Part shown: one piece after another, positions 50,523-58,144 of the stretch
Layout: each line of letters opens with the position of its first letter
Position numbering within the stretch: the stretch's first letter is position 1
Assembly: GCA_965206025.1 (NCBI GenBank)
Contig: CBDBIU010000004.1
Span: forward strand, 1,488,001 to 1,552,000
DNA length: 64,000 nt
Direction of reading: 5' to 3'
DNA from: G963668345 sp965206025
GTDB lineage: Bacteria; Acidobacteriota; Terriglobia; Bryobacterales; UBA6623
Notes under the pieces: generated by a model
Told to the model about the DNA's origin: nothing
Databases searched by the model: none
What the model saw: the letters and a program-made list of their open reading frames with translations, nothing else
Translations under genes and position numbers: made by a program

Positions 50523-52436
50523 GTGAATTCGACAGTCAAGACTGCGGTGTTCTGGGTCGTCATGCTGTGCACGGCGATTCTGCTTTGGCGCGTGATCCAG
50601 ACGGGTAGCGCGGCCGGAGAAAGACCACTTACCTACTCGGAGTTCTATCAAGAAGTCAAAGCCGGCAATGTCCGCAGCGTGACCATCGCCGGCAACCAGG
50701 TTACCGGCAAGCTCCGCGGCGACGAGAAGCTGCGCACGACGATTCCCTCCGATTATCCGGGCATCATCGATGTGCTGCAGGAAGCCGGAGTGGCCATCGA
50801 GGTCAAGGAATCGAGCACCCCGGCTTGGCTGAGTTTTCTCATCAACGCTTCACCGTTCATTCTGCTGTTCGGTTTTTGGATCTTCATGATGCGGCAGATG
50901 CAGGCTGGGGGGAACAAGGCGCTCAGCTTCGGCAAGAGTCGGGCGCGTCTGCTGACCAGCCAGCAAAAGAAGATTACCTTCAAGGACGTCGCCGGGGTCG
51001 ACGAGGCCAAGGAAGAGCTCCAGGAGATCATCGAGTTCCTGCGAGAGCCACAGAAGTTCCAGAAGCTGGGGGGACGAATCCCCAAAGGCGTTCTGCTGGT
51101 GGGGCCGCCCGGAACGGGCAAAACTCTAATGGCGCGAGCCATCGCCGGCGAGGCCAATGTGCCCTTCTTCTCGATTTCAGGATCGGACTTCGTGGAGATG
51201 TTCGTCGGGGTCGGCGCCAGCCGCGTGCGAGACCTCTTCGAGCAGGGCAAAAAGAGCGCTCCCTGCATTATCTTCGTGGATGAAATCGACGCCGTCGGAC
51301 GCCATCGAGGGGCCGGGCTGGGCGGCGGCCATGACGAGCGCGAACAAACCCTCAACCAGTTGCTGGTGGAGATGGACGGCTTCGATTCGAACGAAGGCGT
51401 CATTCTGATAGCAGCCACCAACCGGCCCGATGTTTTGGACCCGGCTCTACTGAGGCCGGGCCGCTTCGATCGCCGCGTGGTGGTGAATCGCCCCGACGTC
51501 CGCGGCCGCGAGGGCATCCTGCGGGTTCATACCCGCAAGGTCCCGCTTGCCAATGACGTTGCCTTGCGCGTGCTGGCGCGCGGCAGTCCTGGTTTCTCGG
51601 GCGCCGACCTAGCCAACTTGGTTAACGAAGCCGCTCTTTACGCCGCTCGCCAGAATCGCAAGGTCGTCACGATGTACGACTTCGAGCTGGCCAAGGACAA
51701 GGTCATGATGGGCACCGAGCGCCGCTCGATGATACTGACCGACGAGGAAAAGAAGAATACCGCCTACCACGAGGCTGGGCACGCCCTGGTCGCGGCCATG
51801 ATTCCCCACTCCGATCCACTCCACAAAGTGACCATCATCCCGCGGGGAGCGGCACTGGGCGTTACCATGCAGCTGCCGCTCGAAGACAAGCACACCTATA
51901 CGAGAGACTTTCTGGGGGCCAGATTGGCCATCCTGATGGGCGGGCGCATTGCCGAAGAGATGTTCCTCGATCACATGACCACCGGCGCCGGCAATGACAT
52001 CGAGCAGGCCACGGAAATGGCGCGCCAGATGGTCTGCGAATGGGGAATGAGCTCGCTCGGACCGCTTACCTTCGGGAAAAAGGAAGAGCAGATCTTCTTG
52101 GGCCGCGAGATCGCCCAGCACCGCGACTACAGCGAGGCGACCGCTATTCGCATTGACGCCGAAGTCAGCAACTTGGTCAAGTCGGCTTACGATCAGGCGA
52201 AGAAGATCATCACCGACCACTCTGACGCCCTGGTTCGAATGGCCGAGGCACTTCTGGAACGTGAGGTGCTCGACGGCGACGACGTGCGGGCCTTGGTCGA
52301 GGGCCGTGAACTCCCCGACGTCTCGACGCCGGAGGTCGACTCCTCTCCCACTCCTCAACAAGTGCTCCGACCGGACTCACCCAAACCCGAACGGGTGCCC
52401 GGCCTTTCCGAAGGCGAACAGCCGTCTCCAGCCTAG
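50523..52436 (+). CDS. ftsH: ATP-dependent zinc metalloprotease FtsH
   Basis: Membrane-bound AAA+ protease that degrades misassembled membrane proteins and regulators. Two transmembrane segments (about 5-22 and 103-121) flank a periplasmic domain. The AAA domain has Walker A GPPGTGKT (about residue 194), Walker B IIFVDEIDAVG, SRH NRPDVLDPALLRPGRFDRRV, and the pore motif FVG; the protease domain has the zinc site HEAGH (about residue 415). The C-terminus is Pro/Ser-rich. GTG start with AGAGGA upstream. It follows tilS at 74 bases and is probably in the same operon. Confidence 0.97.
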   Translation: MNSTVKTAVFWVVMLCTAILLWRVIQTGSAAGERPLTYSEFYQEVKAGNVRSVTIAGNQVTGKLRGDEKLRTTIPSDYPGIIDVLQEAGVAIEVKESSTPAWLSFLINASPFILLFGFWIFMMRQMQAGGNKALSFGKSRARLLTSQQKKITFKDVAGVDEAKEELQEIIEFLREPQKFQKLGGRIPKGVLLVGPPGTGKTLMARAIAGEANVPFFSISGSDFVEMFVGVGASRVRDLFEQGKKSAPCIIFVDEIDAVGRHRGAGLGGGHDEREQTLNQLLVEMDGFDSNEGVILIAATNRPDVLDPALLRPGRFDRRVVVNRPDVRGREGILRVHTRKVPLANDVALRVLARGSPGFSGADLANLVNEAALYAARQNRKVVTMYDFELAKDKVMMGTERRSMILTDEEKKNTAYHEAGHALVAAMIPHSDPLHKVTIIPRGAALGVTMQLPLEDKHTYTRDFLGARLAILMGGRIAEEMFLDHMTTGAGNDIEQATEMARQMVCEWGMSSLGPLTFGKKEEQIFLGREIAQHRDYSEATAIRIDAEVSNLVKSAYDQAKKIITDHSDALVRMAEALLEREVLDGDDVRALVEGRELPDVSTPEVDSSPTPQQVLRPDSPKPERVPGLSEGEQPSPA

Positions 52437-52891
52437 TTCTCAGTCTCATCAATACACTCACGGTTCGGGATTTGCCCTGTCACTAAGGTTCCAGGCTCAG
52501 TTCCCTGCTCGCGCACACCCGCGCGACAAGAACCCCTGCTGCCCCGCGGCGCGGGCCCGTGGCCGGTAGCGGCGCCCTCCGACCGCCATTGGGCACAGCA
52601 TGCTCCGCCCTACCGTCTTTGGCTGCCTGGAAATGTAGGGGCCTAGCATGCCTTGCCCAAAGTTCTCGATCGCCCACCCGGCGAGTGCTTACTTGCAAAA
52701 GTTGGCGATCGTTTATAGCCTGCAATTCCTGAACCGCTCCCTCACGGTCGCGGCTCGGGAGGCTCTCGATAGCGGATAGTCCGGATCGTGTTTGACCGCC
52801 ACCTAGGCGGCTGATACACTGAGGTTTTCGTGGTCGGGGTGATCGAGAGCGGTGAAGTTCGCGTCCGTTGTTCCCTCCATCGCGTGTTACC
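52437..52891. other. Intergenic region before the rpmH operon
   Basis: About 450 bases with a degraded family-3 palindrome (GGGCACAGCATGCTCCGCCC, near 52590) and the rpmH promoter. No dnaA, no clear DnaA-box cluster and no gene, so I cannot call an origin here although rpmH-rnpA-yidC-mnmE often lies near one. Confidence 0.5.
52792..52820 (+). promoter_or_regulatory. Sigma-70-like promoter of the rpmH-rnpA-yidD-yidC-khpB operon
   Basis: TTGACC at 52792-52797, 17-base spacer, TACACT at 52815-52820. The spacer contains the dyad CCGCCACCTAGGCGG. The start of transcription would be about 65 bases before the rpmH ATG. Confidence 0.65.
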
Positions 52892-53041
52892 ATGCCCAAA
52901 CGAACGTTTCAACCCAATCGCCGTCGCCGCGCCAAGACGCACGGTTTCCGGGCCAGGATGAAGTCTCCGGGGGGAAGGAAGGTGCTGGCCAACCGGCGGG
53001 CGAAGGGTCGGCATGTCCTCACCGTCAGCTCGGAGAAGTAA
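52892..53041 (+). CDS. rpmH: 50S ribosomal protein L34
   Basis: A 49-residue basic protein, MPKRTFQPNRRRRAKTHGFR, then ARMKSPGGRKVLANRRAKGR and HVLTVSSEK. It is the near-universal L34 sequence, one residue or two longer than most because of the Ser-Ser-Glu-Lys end. The last 29 bases overlap the start of rnpA in another frame. First gene of the operon that makes RNase P protein and the membrane insertase. Confidence 0.97.
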   Translation: MPKRTFQPNRRRRAKTHGFRARMKSPGGRKVLANRRAKGRHVLTVSSEK

Positions 53042-53417
53042 TCAACCCACGGCCGAGCGCTTCCCGCGGTCCAGGCGGCTTCGGAAGAAGGCCGAATTCC
53101 AGCGCGTTTACGGAGAAGGACGGAAGCTGACGAGCGCCTACTTCCGGGTTTTCCTCAGACAGACCGGAGGTCGGGAGCCCACGCGGGTCGGCCTCTCGGT
53201 TTCCCGCTCGATAGGAAACGCTGTCGCCCGGAATCGCGTGAGACGGCGGCTCCGGGAAGCTCTGCGGCGCAACTGGGTTGAGATCCCCGACGGTTGTGAA
53301 GTCGTCGTCCATGCCTACCGAAGAGCGATTGATGCTCCCTGGGAAGATCTTGAGACGGAAGTCCGACGTGTTTTCCGCGAAGCTGGCCGGTCAGTCCGAC
53401 AACGCAGTGATGGATGA
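53013..53417 (+). CDS. rnpA: Ribonuclease P protein component
   Basis: Protein subunit of RNase P, which matures tRNA 5' ends. 134 residues with RRLRKKAEFQRVYGEGRKLTSAYF, VGLSVSRSIGNAVARNRVRRRLRE (the RNR motif) and CEVVVHAYRRAIDAPWEDLETEV. The only in-frame start I can find is ATG 53013, inside rpmH and 29 bases before its stop, so the two genes overlap. Such overlap is known from Thermus. Ends 8 bases into yidD. Confidence 0.93.
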   Translation: MSSPSARRSNQPTAERFPRSRRLRKKAEFQRVYGEGRKLTSAYFRVFLRQTGGREPTRVGLSVSRSIGNAVARNRVRRRLREALRRNWVEIPDGCEVVVHAYRRAIDAPWEDLETEVRRVFREAGRSVRQRSDG

Positions 53418-53655
53418 CTCTATCGCTTCGCAAAGCTTTGCCCAGCGTGCGGCGGTCTTCGGACTGCTGGTCTACAAAAGCGTCCTTTCGCCGCTGCTGC
53501 CCTCCTGCTGCAAGTTCCACCCTTCGTGTTCCTGCTATGCCAAACAGGCGGTAGAAAGCCATGGAGTAAGACGGGGTATGTGGCTGGCCGCCAAGCGGGT
53601 TCTTCGCTGCCGGCCGCTCTCCCCAGGCGGCTACGATCCGGTCCCTGATGCCTGA
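53410..53655 (+). CDS. yidD: Membrane protein insertion efficiency factor YidD
   Basis: 81 residues from ATG 53410: LLVYKSVLSPLLPSCCKFHPSCSCYAKQAV, then MWLAAKRVLRCRPLSPGGYDPVP, the standard YidD/DUF37 sequence with its conserved cysteines. A small peripheral membrane protein that helps YidC/Sec insertion. Overlaps rnpA by 8 bases and yidC by 8 bases, so translation of all three is probably coupled. The longer frame upstream is inside rnpA and has no family features. Confidence 0.93.
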   Translation: MDDSIASQSFAQRAAVFGLLVYKSVLSPLLPSCCKFHPSCSCYAKQAVESHGVRRGMWLAAKRVLRCRPLSPGGYDPVPDA

Positions 53656-55372
53656 AGACGACCAGTTTGTTCAGAAGCGCTTACTGCTGGCCTGCGTGAT
53701 CTCGGCCGTCGCCATTACGGCGTACACTTTCTTCGCCCGCCCGGTGGCCCCTGTCGTAGCTCCTGAAACCGGCGCTGAACTCGTTACGGCGGAACCATCC
53801 TGGGATCCCTCCGGAGAGGAAGCTCCCTCCGAGGCGCCCGAGCCGGCGGCTGCTCCCGGAACCCAAGCGGCCGAGTCGGAGCAAGAGATCGTTGTGGAGT
53901 CGGACACCTTTGTAGTCCGCTTCTCGAATCGCGGGGCCGTGGTAACGAGCTGGGTGCTCAAGGGATACGATGCCGCCGACCGTGAGCCGCTTGACCTGGT
54001 TCATGCGGGCGGCGCCAAGAGCCACGGCTACCCCTTTGGTTTGGCGCTCTCCGGCGGCCAGCCTGTAGGCGAGATAAACCAAGCTCTCTTCGTTGTCGAC
54101 AACGGGCTGTCGCACCGCTTCGCGCCCGCGACCGTCAGTTTCGAATACTCCGACAGCGTCCACACGGTCCGCAAGTCCTTCCGCTTCGAGGCCGAGGGGT
54201 ATTTGGTCGAAATTGCGAGCGATCTCGTCGAGAGCGGCGAAGCTCGCTCTCACCTACTGACCTGGCCCGGGGGCTTCGGCGACACCGCCCAGCCGGACGA
54301 CCAGATGTACAGCACAACGTTCTACTACGATCCCTCCCTGCGTGAGCTGCTGCGCAATGAAGCCTCCGATCTGGAGGATGGCCGGACAACCAATATCGGG
54401 CCCTACCCCTACGTCGGCATCGACGACAGCTTTTTCACGGCGGCGTTTATGCCGTTGGGGTCGGAGATGACCGTGCAGCTTGAAAGCTCGGGGGTAGCCA
54501 TCGAGCCGATCGCCACCGGCGCGGAAGCGACGTTCGCGGCGCTCGCGGTCGGGGGCGCTAAGAAAAACCAGCTGCGGTTGTTCGTGGGTCCTAAGAGTTA
54601 CGACACCCTGGCATCTGTGCGGCTCGAGCTACGGGAAATCGTCAGTTTAGGGTTCGGATGGTCTGTTTTCAGATGGCTCAGTTTTCTCCCCGAGTCGATC
54701 TACTGGATGCTGCGATGGACGCACGACTATGTCGGGGTGAGCTACGGTTGGGGCATCATTCTGGTTACGATCTTCCTCAATTTCGTCATGCTGCCCTTGA
54801 AGTGGAAGAGTTCGAAATCGATGAAGAGAATGCAGGCCTTGCAACCGCTGATCAAGCAGATCAACGAAAAGTACAAGGGCCTCGGCCTACGGGACCCCAA
54901 GAAGGCGAAGCAGCAAGAAGAGACGATGGCCCTCTACAAAAAGCATGGGGTGAACCCCTTGGGCGGCTGCCTGCCGATGCTGCTCATGATGCCTTTCTTC
55001 TTCGCCTTCTACAAAGTCTTGAGGGTGGCGATCGAAATGCGTCAGGAGCCTTGGTTGTGGGTGGGCGACTTGTCGCTCCCGGAGCAAATTCCGATTCGTG
55101 TTTTGCCGCTGGCCATGGTGGCCTCACAATTCTGGATGCAGAGTTTGACGCCGACGCCCGGCACTGACCCCGCTCAAATGCGGCTGATGAAGTTCATGCC
55201 ACTGATGATGGGGTTCGTGTTTTACGGGTTCTCCAGTGGGCTGGTGTTATACTGGTTGACCAGCAACGTCGTCGGTGTCGTGCAGCAGCTTCTGCTGAAC
55301 CGCTTGCCGTCCGAGCCGATTGAGATCGAGCGGCCGAAAGGGCGCCGCAAGAAGAAACGGCCGCACAACTGA
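53648..55372 (+). CDS. yidC: Membrane protein insertase YidC
   Basis: 574 residues of the Gram-negative YidC type. The N-terminal signal anchor (residues 10-30) is followed by an Ala/Glu/Pro-rich linker and a large periplasmic beta domain (about 75-325). The insertase core spans 330-560 with five helices (YGWGIILVTIFLNFVMLPLKW, GVNPLGGCLPMLLMMPFFFAFYKVL, then the FMPLMMGFVFYGFSSGLVLYWLTSN segment). The tail is basic (GRRKKKRPHN) for ribosome contact. A long periplasmic domain supports a diderm host. Confidence 0.97.
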   Translation: MPEDDQFVQKRLLLACVISAVAITAYTFFARPVAPVVAPETGAELVTAEPSWDPSGEEAPSEAPEPAAAPGTQAAESEQEIVVESDTFVVRFSNRGAVVTSWVLKGYDAADREPLDLVHAGGAKSHGYPFGLALSGGQPVGEINQALFVVDNGLSHRFAPATVSFEYSDSVHTVRKSFRFEAEGYLVEIASDLVESGEARSHLLTWPGGFGDTAQPDDQMYSTTFYYDPSLRELLRNEASDLEDGRTTNIGPYPYVGIDDSFFTAAFMPLGSEMTVQLESSGVAIEPIATGAEATFAALAVGGAKKNQLRLFVGPKSYDTLASVRLELREIVSLGFGWSVFRWLSFLPESIYWMLRWTHDYVGVSYGWGIILVTIFLNFVMLPLKWKSSKSMKRMQALQPLIKQINEKYKGLGLRDPKKAKQQEETMALYKKHGVNPLGGCLPMLLMMPFFFAFYKVLRVAIEMRQEPWLWVGDLSLPEQIPIRVLPLAMVASQFWMQSLTPTPGTDPAQMRLMKFMPLMMGFVFYGFSSGLVLYWLTSNVVGVVQQLLLNRLPSEPIEIERPKGRRKKKRPHN

Positions 55373-55396
55373 CCGCTGGACCCCCTTTCTTCGAAC

Positions 55397-55903
55397 ATGC
55401 CCGAGCTGACCTGGACGGTGGACGCTCTGCGCCCGAAAATCGTCGAATTCCTGGACCCCGTCTTGACGGCGTCCGCTCTTGAACTCAGCTTCGACGTTCG
55501 CGACGCCGGCCCCCTCCAGAACCCGGACCTTATCTCTCCCGATTTGATGGTCGCCTTCGAGGGCCCGGACGTCGATTTGTTGCTGGCTTATCGAGGCGAG
55601 CTGCTGCTGGCGCTCGAACAACTGACCATGGAGGCTCTCAGGGTTCCGCACGGCGAGCGTTACAGGCTAATATTCGATGCCAACGACTATCGCATGATGC
55701 GCATCGAGGAGTTAAGACTCAGTGCCGTCACGGCGGCTGAGAAGGTCAAAAGCGCCGGCGCGCCCTTCCATTTCCACCCCATGACCTCCCGGGAGCGCAG
55801 AATCGTTCACTTGGCCCTGCGCGACGACGCGGACGTTACAACCGTCTCGGAAGGCGTTGCGCCAAACCGGCACGCGGTCGTTTACGCGGCTGAGCGCAAG
55901 TGA
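55397..55903 (+). CDS. khpB: RNA-binding protein KhpB/Jag-like
   Basis: 168 residues, downstream of yidC by 24 bases as in many genomes. A degenerate KH-like module (IVEFLDPVLTASALELSFDVRD, then YRGELLLALEQLTMEAL) is followed by the R3H domain (AEKVKSAGAPFHFHPMTSRERRIVHLALRDDADVTTVSEG). KhpB with KhpA binds RNA and affects cell elongation and sporulation in Firmicutes. The N-terminal Jag domain is absent, as usual outside Firmicutes. No KhpA is visible here. Confidence 0.85.
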   Translation: MPELTWTVDALRPKIVEFLDPVLTASALELSFDVRDAGPLQNPDLISPDLMVAFEGPDVDLLLAYRGELLLALEQLTMEALRVPHGERYRLIFDANDYRMMRIEELRLSAVTAAEKVKSAGAPFHFHPMTSRERRIVHLALRDDADVTTVSEGVAPNRHAVVYAAERK

Positions 55904-56360
55904 GACGAGCATTGCGCGGAGCGGTCGGAAGTTCGCTGAATAGCGGGAGCGCTCGCTGGCGTTCGCGGCTCTGATTCGCTCGGCGCGAGTTGCAGCCTTG
56001 ACCGCAGGCTTCCGCCCGCGGCTCTGAATCGTGCTCGCGCCCTCCTTCGCAGCGTTAGCCGCGAACGTGGTTGCCCGAACAGTTCGGCGTCGACAGTCGG
56101 CCGGCCGATCATAGCCAGACAGAGCCGCCGGGCGGAAGCCCGCGGGACCGTGCTCGGGCAGCGCGAATCTGTGCAGTTCTCGCCAAGGGCCCACGCCCTG
56201 ACGGGCACGGCTCTGTTCGGTGGTTGCCTGCTTTGTCGCGTTCGCGAGCCCGCACCCTGACGGGCGAGGCCCATGCGCTACGCGCCAAGAGTGTTTGACG
56301 GGCCGCTCGGAGCGCGGGCTAGCTTTTGAAAGTCGAGGAACAGCGACGCCCGGGGCGAAA
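55904..56360. other. Intergenic region with AGAGCCG/GGGCG-type repeats
   Basis: About 450 bases between khpB and mnmE. It holds several copies of CGGCTCTG or its inverse CAGAGCCG next to GC-rich dyads (near 55970, 56020, 56103, 56207), like those near 23570. No gene is supported. Confidence 0.45.
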
Positions 56361-57722
56361 TTGACTCCTATCGATCCCCAAGACACGATTGTTGCCGTCT
56401 CCACCCCACCGGGCAGAGGCGGGATCGGTGTCGTACGGCTTTCCGGGACAAAGACTCTCGAGTTGACGGAGAAGCTGGTCTCGACCAAGGCTCCCAAAAC
56501 GTTCGAGCCGCGCGTCGCTACCCGCGGCGAGCTCGTAGACGGCGAGGGACGCGGCGTAGACCAAGTGCTGGTCACTTTCTTCCGCGGGCCGAACTCCTAC
56601 ACCGGCGAGGACGTGGCCGAGATCTCTTGCCACGGCTCACCGGTCGTTTTAGCCTTCGCCGTCGAGCGGGCCATGGAGTTTGGCGCCCGCCTCGCCGAGC
56701 CGGGCGAGTTCACCCAGCGCGCTTTCTTCAACGGCCGCATCGACCTCGCTCAAGCGGAGGCCGTACGGGACTTGATCGAAGCCACCACGGTGTATCAGGC
56801 CCGCGTGGCGCTGCAACAGGTCGAGGGGGCGCTGTCTCGCCGCCTGACCTCGCCGAAGAATCAACTCTGTGAACTGATCGCGCTCCTGGAAGCCGGAATT
56901 GACTTTGCCGAAGATGATGTTCCCGTGGCCGCGGACGCCGAAATTCTGGGGCGCCTTCGGCCGCTGATGGCCGATATCGAGAAGCTGGCCGAGAGCTACC
57001 GCTTCGGCAAGGTTGTCCGCGGGGGCATTACGCTTTCCATCCTAGGGCGCCCGAACGTCGGCAAATCCAGCCTTTTCAACCGCTTGTTGGAACAGGATCG
57101 GGCCATCGTCACGGCGACGCCGGGAACGACCCGGGACCAGGTGAGCGAGACCCTGGTTGTCGAGGGATTGCCCGTCAAGCTTATCGACACGGCCGGAATT
57201 CGAGCGACTTCCGACGTCGTGGAAACCAAGGGTGTCGAGAAGAGCTACGAGGCGCTGGCGGATGCCGACTTGATCCTGGTCGTCCTCGATCTGTCGCAGC
57301 CGCTGCAAAATACCGATAGAGAGTTGTTGGCGCGGGAAGGGAAGGGCTGCCGTAGCCTTGTGGTCGGCAATAAGAGCGACTTGCCCGGGAAAGCGGAGGT
57401 CGGCCGACCCTATTTGGCCGTCTCGGCGACGACGGGAGACGGAATTCCCGAGCTCCGGCGGCAGATCTACCAGCACGCCGTTCCCGACCATAGCGAGGGC
57501 GCCGAGGCCGGCTTCATCACCAATATCCGCCACGCGCAGCTGCTACGGGACTCGCTCGAACAGTTGGAACGCGCCGCGCGAGCCGTCGCCGCCCAAGTGC
57601 CTCACGAAATGCTACTGCTTGACCTCTACGCTGCGCTCAAACCGATCGATGCCGTCACCGGAGCGACAACTGTCGAGGACATCCTGGACAACATCTTTTC
57701 CACCTTCTGCATCGGAAAGTGA
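56361..57722 (+). CDS. mnmE: tRNA uridine-5-carboxymethylaminomethyl GTPase MnmE
   Basis: With MnmG, builds the 5-(carboxymethyl)aminomethyl group at U34 of tRNA. N-terminal folate-binding domain (TIVAVSTPPGRGGIGVVRLSG), helical domain, and an inserted G domain: G1 GRPNVGKSS, G2 TTRD, G3 DTAG, G4 NKSD. The chain ends FCIGK, the CxGK motif needed for activity. TTG 56361 is chosen because it gives 453 residues, the usual length, and the conserved DTIVAVSTPPG starts at residue 7; upstream the frame runs through repeat DNA. The TTG start predicts modest translation. Fits with MnmA, TilS and MtaB in the window. Confidence 0.92.
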   Translation: MTPIDPQDTIVAVSTPPGRGGIGVVRLSGTKTLELTEKLVSTKAPKTFEPRVATRGELVDGEGRGVDQVLVTFFRGPNSYTGEDVAEISCHGSPVVLAFAVERAMEFGARLAEPGEFTQRAFFNGRIDLAQAEAVRDLIEATTVYQARVALQQVEGALSRRLTSPKNQLCELIALLEAGIDFAEDDVPVAADAEILGRLRPLMADIEKLAESYRFGKVVRGGITLSILGRPNVGKSSLFNRLLEQDRAIVTATPGTTRDQVSETLVVEGLPVKLIDTAGIRATSDVVETKGVEKSYEALADADLILVVLDLSQPLQNTDRELLAREGKGCRSLVVGNKSDLPGKAEVGRPYLAVSATTGDGIPELRRQIYQHAVPDHSEGAEAGFITNIRHAQLLRDSLEQLERAARAVAAQVPHEMLLLDLYAALKPIDAVTGATTVEDILDNIFSTFCIGK

Positions 57723-57737
57723 CGATACAATGGAGCC

Positions 57738-57983
57738 ATGCAGGCTGTGGTCTACGTCACGTTGAAGACAACTGTCTTGGATCCCCAGGGGCGAACGATC
57801 TGCTCGACGCTGAACGGGCTGGGGCATGAGAGCGTAAAGGATGTCCGGCAGGGCAAGTATTTCGAGATCGAAATGGACGACACCGCTTCTGCCGACGAAG
57901 CCCGCGAGGAGTTGGAAAAGATCGCCCGGGAAGTTCTCGCCAACCCCGTCATCGAGGAGTACCGCATTGACTGGAAAGATTAG
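57738..57983 (+). CDS. purS: Phosphoribosylformylglycinamidine synthase subunit PurS
   Basis: 81 residues: AVVYVTLKTTVLDPQGRTICSTLNGLG, VKDVRQGKYFEIEMDD, and ANPVIEEYRIDWKD. PurS is the small bridging subunit of the three-part FGAM synthase with PurQ and PurL in purine synthesis. Normally purQ follows at once; here glmS follows instead, so purQ and purL must lie elsewhere. Starts 15 bases after mnmE. Confidence 0.93.
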   Translation: MQAVVYVTLKTTVLDPQGRTICSTLNGLGHESVKDVRQGKYFEIEMDDTASADEAREELEKIAREVLANPVIEEYRIDWKD

Positions 57984-58144
57984 CGAGTTCCCGGCAGGAC
58001 AGGCGCTTGCGGCTCGCGGCGGGGAGGGCCACCAATTTCGAGCCGTCGAAGAGTCAACAAGTTACGGAGGTATCCGGACGCGAAATCGGCTGACTCCCCC
58101 TGCCACCACCCAGTTCCTCCTTTTTGCATCGGAAAGCATCTAAA

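Noticed and set aside
52437..52891. A replication origin beside the rpmH-rnpA-yidC-mnmE cluster.
   Set aside because: No dnaA or dnaN and no cluster of TTATCCACA-like boxes. The upstream neighbours are ftsH and tilS.
56220..56360. An N-terminal extension of MnmE from the GTG at 56220.
   Set aside because: The extra 47 residues translate repeat-like intergenic DNA and have no MnmE similarity. TTG 56361 gives the family length.
57984..58144. A glmS ribozyme or riboswitch before glmS.
   Set aside because: The 160-base leader has no recognisable ribozyme core or pseudoknot motif; only an ordinary GGAAAG ribosome-binding site is seen.
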